NCBI RefSeq assembly: GCF_039535475.1
Contig: NZ_BAAAXG010000002.1
Span: 331,575-395,574 of the forward strand
DNA from: Streptomyces showdoensis
Lineage (GTDB): Bacteria; Actinomycetota; Actinomycetes; Streptomycetales; Streptomycetaceae
Length of the DNA stretch: 64,000 nt
Direction: 5' to 3'
A program made the position numbers and the translations under genes. Shown in pieces: positions 61,672-64,000 of this stretch; the stretch's first letter is position 1, and every line of letters begins with the position of its first letter. Below the pieces are notes generated by a model. It did not search any database, had not been told where the DNA came from, and saw nothing but the letters and a program-made list of their open reading frames with translations.

Positions 61672-62625
61672 ATGAGCAGCGACAGCCCCAGTGATGCCGA
61701 GACCGACATCGACGTCCTCGTCCTCGGCGGTGCCGGCGTCGACACCATCGTGTACGTCCCCGAACTGCCCCTGCCCTTCGCCGACAGCCACATGATCCGG
61801 CCCGGGATCGAGACCCGCGCCGGACAGACCGGCGACTTCGTCGCCCTCGGGCTGCACCGGCTGGGGTTGCGGACCCACCACCTCGACCTGGTCGGCGCCG
61901 ACCCCGAGGGCGAGCTCGTCCGCCGCTTCCACCGGGACCAGGGCATCCCGCTCACCGAGGTGCCCCACCCCGCGGGGACCAAGCGGGCCGTCAACCTCGT
62001 CGGGCCCGACGGCCGCCGGCTCTCCCTGTACGACGCCACCCGGGGGCACGACGACGACCGGCTGCCCCCGGAGACCGTGAAGGCGCTCGCCGCCCGCAGC
62101 GGGCACGCCCACGTCTCGATCACCCAGCCCTGCGCCCACGCCCTGCCCGCGCTGCGCGACGCCGGGGTGACGCTCTCGACCGACCTGCACGACTGGGACG
62201 GCAGCTCCCCCTACCACGAGCCCTTCGCCCACGGGGCCGACGTGGTCTTCCTCTCCGCCGTCGCCCTGGACGACCCCGAACGCACCATGCGCGGCATCGC
62301 CGCCCACGGCCGCGCGTCCGTCGTCGTCGCCACCGCGGGTGCCGACGGCGCCTACCTCCTGGACGGCGCCGGGAGCCAGCTCGTCCATGTGCCCGCCGTC
62401 ACCCCGCCCGCCCCCGTCGTCGACAGCAACGGCGCCGGCGACGCCTTCGCGGCGGGCTTCCTGGCCGCCTGGCTCTCGGGGGCGCCCGTGCGGGAGTGCG
62501 CGCTGCACGGCTCCGTGGCCGGGGCGTACGCCTGCACCGTGCCCGCGACCCGTACCGACGCCATCGGGCGGGACGCGCTCCGGGCGGAGGTGGCACGGCT
62601 GAGCGCCGCGGCCGGTGGTCACTGA
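61672..62625 (+). CDS. PfkB-family carbohydrate kinase
   Basis: 317 aa. VLVLGGAGVDTIVYVPELPL at the N-terminus, RAGQTGDFVALGLHRLGLRT for sugar binding, and the PfkB signature 2 VVDSNGAGDAFAAGFLAAWL with the catalytic Asp. Ribokinase-like fold; phosphorylates a sugar or nucleoside. The variant IETRAGQTG in place of the common GGxxxN motif leaves the substrate open. The CTTGCAG direct repeat before it suggests carbohydrate control. Confidence 0.9.
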   Translation: MSSDSPSDAETDIDVLVLGGAGVDTIVYVPELPLPFADSHMIRPGIETRAGQTGDFVALGLHRLGLRTHHLDLVGADPEGELVRRFHRDQGIPLTEVPHPAGTKRAVNLVGPDGRRLSLYDATRGHDDDRLPPETVKALAARSGHAHVSITQPCAHALPALRDAGVTLSTDLHDWDGSSPYHEPFAHGADVVFLSAVALDDPERTMRGIAAHGRASVVVATAGADGAYLLDGAGSQLVHVPAVTPPAPVVDSNGAGDAFAAGFLAAWLSGAPVRECALHGSVAGAYACTVPATRTDAIGRDALRAEVARLSAAAGGH

Positions 62626-62654
62626 GCCGTCGGGGGACATGTCAGGATCGGAGG

Positions 62655-63359
62655 ATGACAGAGAAGATCATCGCGGCGTGTGACGGCGCCTCCAAGGGCA
62701 ATCCCGGACCCGCCGCCTGGGCCTGGGTCATCGGTGCGGGGGACGGCGAGATCGCGCACTGGGAGGCCGGACCGCTCGGCACGGCGACCAACAACGTGGC
62801 CGAACTCACCGCCCTGCTCAGGCTCTTGGAGCACATGGACCCCGCCGTGCCCGCCGAGGTGCGGATGGACTCGCAGTACGCGATGAAGGCCGTCACCACC
62901 TGGCTGCCGGGCTGGCGCCGCAAGGGCTGGAAGACCTCGGCCGGCACCCCGGTCGCCAACAAGGACCTCGTGGTGCGCATCGACGAGCTGCTCGCCGACC
63001 GGCGCGTCGAGTTCGTGTACACCCCCGCCCACCAGGTCGACGGCGACCCCCTGAACGACGCCGCCGACCGCGCCGCCAGCCACACCGCCCGCACCCAGGA
63101 ACCGGCCGGCTCCGCCGCCGGCTCGCCGCTTCCGCCGCCGGAGCCCGGTTCCAGCCGCCCGGCGGCCGCCAAGCGTGTCCCGAAGGCGGCCGGAGCGACG
63201 TCCCGAGGACCCCGGAAGGCGGGCTCCTCGGGCGCTCCCACGCTCAAGGCCCGGTTCCCCGGACGGTGCCGCTGCGGCAAGCCCTACGGCAAGGGGGAGA
63301 CGATCACCAAGAACTCCGACGGCTGGGGGCATCCGACCTGCACGGACGCCGCTTCCTAG
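62655..63359 (+). CDS. rnhA: Ribonuclease HI with C-terminal cysteine-containing domain
   Basis: 234 aa, longer than standard RNase HI (about 155 aa). The catalytic core (1-145) carries ACDGASKGNPGPAAWAWVIG (Asp), NNVAELTALLRLLEHMD (Glu), MDSQYAMKAVTTWLPGW (Asp) and DPLNDAADRAAS (Asp). A Pro/Ser/Arg-rich linker (about 150-198) leads to a small C-terminal domain LKARFPGRCRCGKPYGKGET and GWGHPTCTD, with C-x-C plus another Cys and His, likely a zinc or nucleic-acid-binding ribbon. It removes RNA from RNA-DNA hybrids. GGAGG precedes the ATG. Confidence 0.92.
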   Translation: MTEKIIAACDGASKGNPGPAAWAWVIGAGDGEIAHWEAGPLGTATNNVAELTALLRLLEHMDPAVPAEVRMDSQYAMKAVTTWLPGWRRKGWKTSAGTPVANKDLVVRIDELLADRRVEFVYTPAHQVDGDPLNDAADRAASHTARTQEPAGSAAGSPLPPPEPGSSRPAAAKRVPKAAGATSRGPRKAGSSGAPTLKARFPGRCRCGKPYGKGETITKNSDGWGHPTCTDAAS

Positions 63360-63377
63360 GGCCCCTCGGGAGGGGCC
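63360..63377 (+). terminator. Hairpin terminator directly after the RNase H stop codon
   Basis: GGCCCCTC-GG-GAGGGGCC starts at the base after the TAG and is followed by TTGG. It ends the RNase H transcript. The following 244 bp up to the GNAT gene contain no other gene I can see. Confidence 0.8.
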
Positions 63378-63621
63378 TTGGACCATGTGAGGGATCGGGG
63401 TGAACCGGACATTCACCCAGCCGTGCGCTCGGGTTCGTGTGGGGTTCTGTTCAGGAGGCGCTGGGGGCTGCATACTGTCCTCCTCGCACCGGTGACGAAC
63501 CGTTTCATTGCCCGTTTTGCCCATCCGGCGAAGTGGTCGGCATCCGGCGCGAACCTCACCCCGTCATTCCCGCCGTGATCCGGCGTGGGATGTCCCCTGC
63601 CCGTGAAAGACCCGAGGTTCC

Positions 63622-64000
63622 GTGCCAGTACCTGTAGTCCTTGCCGGGCGCACCGTGCGCCTGGAGCCGCTGGCCATGCGCCACGCCGAGGGCATCGCCT
63701 GGGCGGGCGCACTGGATCGTGCGGCCTATGCCTACACCGCCGTGCCCCACGGCCTTGACGCCTCCTGCGACTACATCGCCCGCGCGCTCGCCGATCAGGC
63801 GGCGGGCCGGGCGTTGCCCTTCGCCCTGGTCAATCCCCGCAACGGCCGGGTCCTGGGATCCACCCGATTCCTGGAACTCGACTACTGGCGCGGACCCCTC
63901 GTGTGGCCGCCGACCACCGGCACGCCCCACGGCGACCCGCTGACGGCCGTGCCCGACGCGGTGGAGATCGGCAACACCTGGATCTCCACCGAGGCCCGCG
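63622..64000 (+). CDS. RimJ/RimL-type GNAT acetyltransferase (C-terminus cut by window edge)
   Basis: 126 codons from a GTG, open to the right edge. VVLAGRTVRLEPLAMRHAEG is the standard start of RimJ/RimL-like GNATs, followed by ALPFALVNPRNGRVLGSTRF. The acetyl-CoA motif lies beyond the window. No clear ribosome site; the upstream -10-like CATACT at 63470 is over 140 bp away. Substrate unknown. Confidence 0.82.
   Translation, partial: MPVPVVLAGRTVRLEPLAMRHAEGIAWAGALDRAAYAYTAVPHGLDASCDYIARALADQAAGRALPFALVNPRNGRVLGSTRFLELDYWRGPLVWPPTTGTPHGDPLTAVPDAVEIGNTWISTEAR

Overview
The window reads as chromosomal DNA of a Streptomyces or very close relative. GC is very high with strong G/C at third codon positions. 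GTG starts and 4-bp stop/start overlaps (ATGA, GTGA) are common. Typical families include SpoIIE/PP2C phosphatases, a Tat-exported cholesterol oxidase, a phosphocholine-type phospholipase C, a MoxR/VWA pair and a C-minus L31 protein. I see no rRNA, tRNA, CRISPR array, phage, insertion sequence or large biosynthetic cluster. The region looks like a metabolically varied chromosome arm or subcore made of many small, often divergent, transcription units.

Layout. 1-2.8 kb: MFS exporter (cut by the left edge), divergent LysR regulator, EamA exporter. 2.8-9.7 kb, minus strand: MpaB/Lcp-type oxygenase, polyprenyl diphosphate synthase, a 92-aa protein, M20 hydrolase, acyl-CoA dehydrogenase, TetR regulator, hemerythrin-like protein. 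9.7-14 kb: GDT1-type cation transporter behind a yybP-ykoY Mn2+ riboswitch, a TetR/MFS efflux operon with twin operators, a membrane SpoIIE phosphatase. 14-17.1 kb: a degenerate copper-chaperone-like protein under CsoR-type palindromes, and a flavin monooxygenase pair behind a cysteine-containing leader peptide. 17.3-22.6 kb: nucleosidase, VWA/MoxR pair, second phosphatase, thioesterase. 22.6-30 kb: HxlR regulator, BrkB-like membrane protein, NUDIX hydrolase, small secreted proteins, cyclophilin, epoxide hydrolase, alpha/beta hydrolase, NmrA reductase, ribosomal protein L31 type B.

30-40.6 kb: a large PAS-like/GAF-like/PP2C protein, alpha/beta hydrolase, secreted S53 protease with three C-terminal repeats, divergent cholesterol oxidase, and a carboxymuconolactone decarboxylase/amine dehydrogenase-like pair. 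40.7-50 kb: 611-aa unknown protein, GNAT, L,D-transpeptidase-like lipoprotein, DUF523 protein, type II NADH dehydrogenase, AspT-like transporter, phospholipase C. 50-57.9 kb: SnoaL-like protein, prolyl oligopeptidase, methyltransferase, an 87-aa protein with a Met/Gln/Pro tail, and a dual-module AsnC regulator divergent from an MFS/M20 operon. 57.9-64 kb: a T4-like RNA-repair pair (Rnl1-type RNA ligase and Pnkp), an unusual radical SAM protein, a PfkB kinase, RNase HI with a tail, and a GNAT cut by the right edge.

The regulatory DNA is unusually legible: an Mn2+ riboswitch, a sulfur-type leader peptide, several perfect palindromic operators, and long perfect hairpins between most convergent gene pairs. 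The most interesting loci are the RNA-repair operon next to a CX8CX2C radical SAM protein, the prenyl synthase/MpaB-like oxygenase group beside an (AGGGG)8 repeat, and the metal-responsive promoter feeding an HMA protein that has lost half of its metal motif. All names come from reading translated sequence and recalling families; no database search was run.
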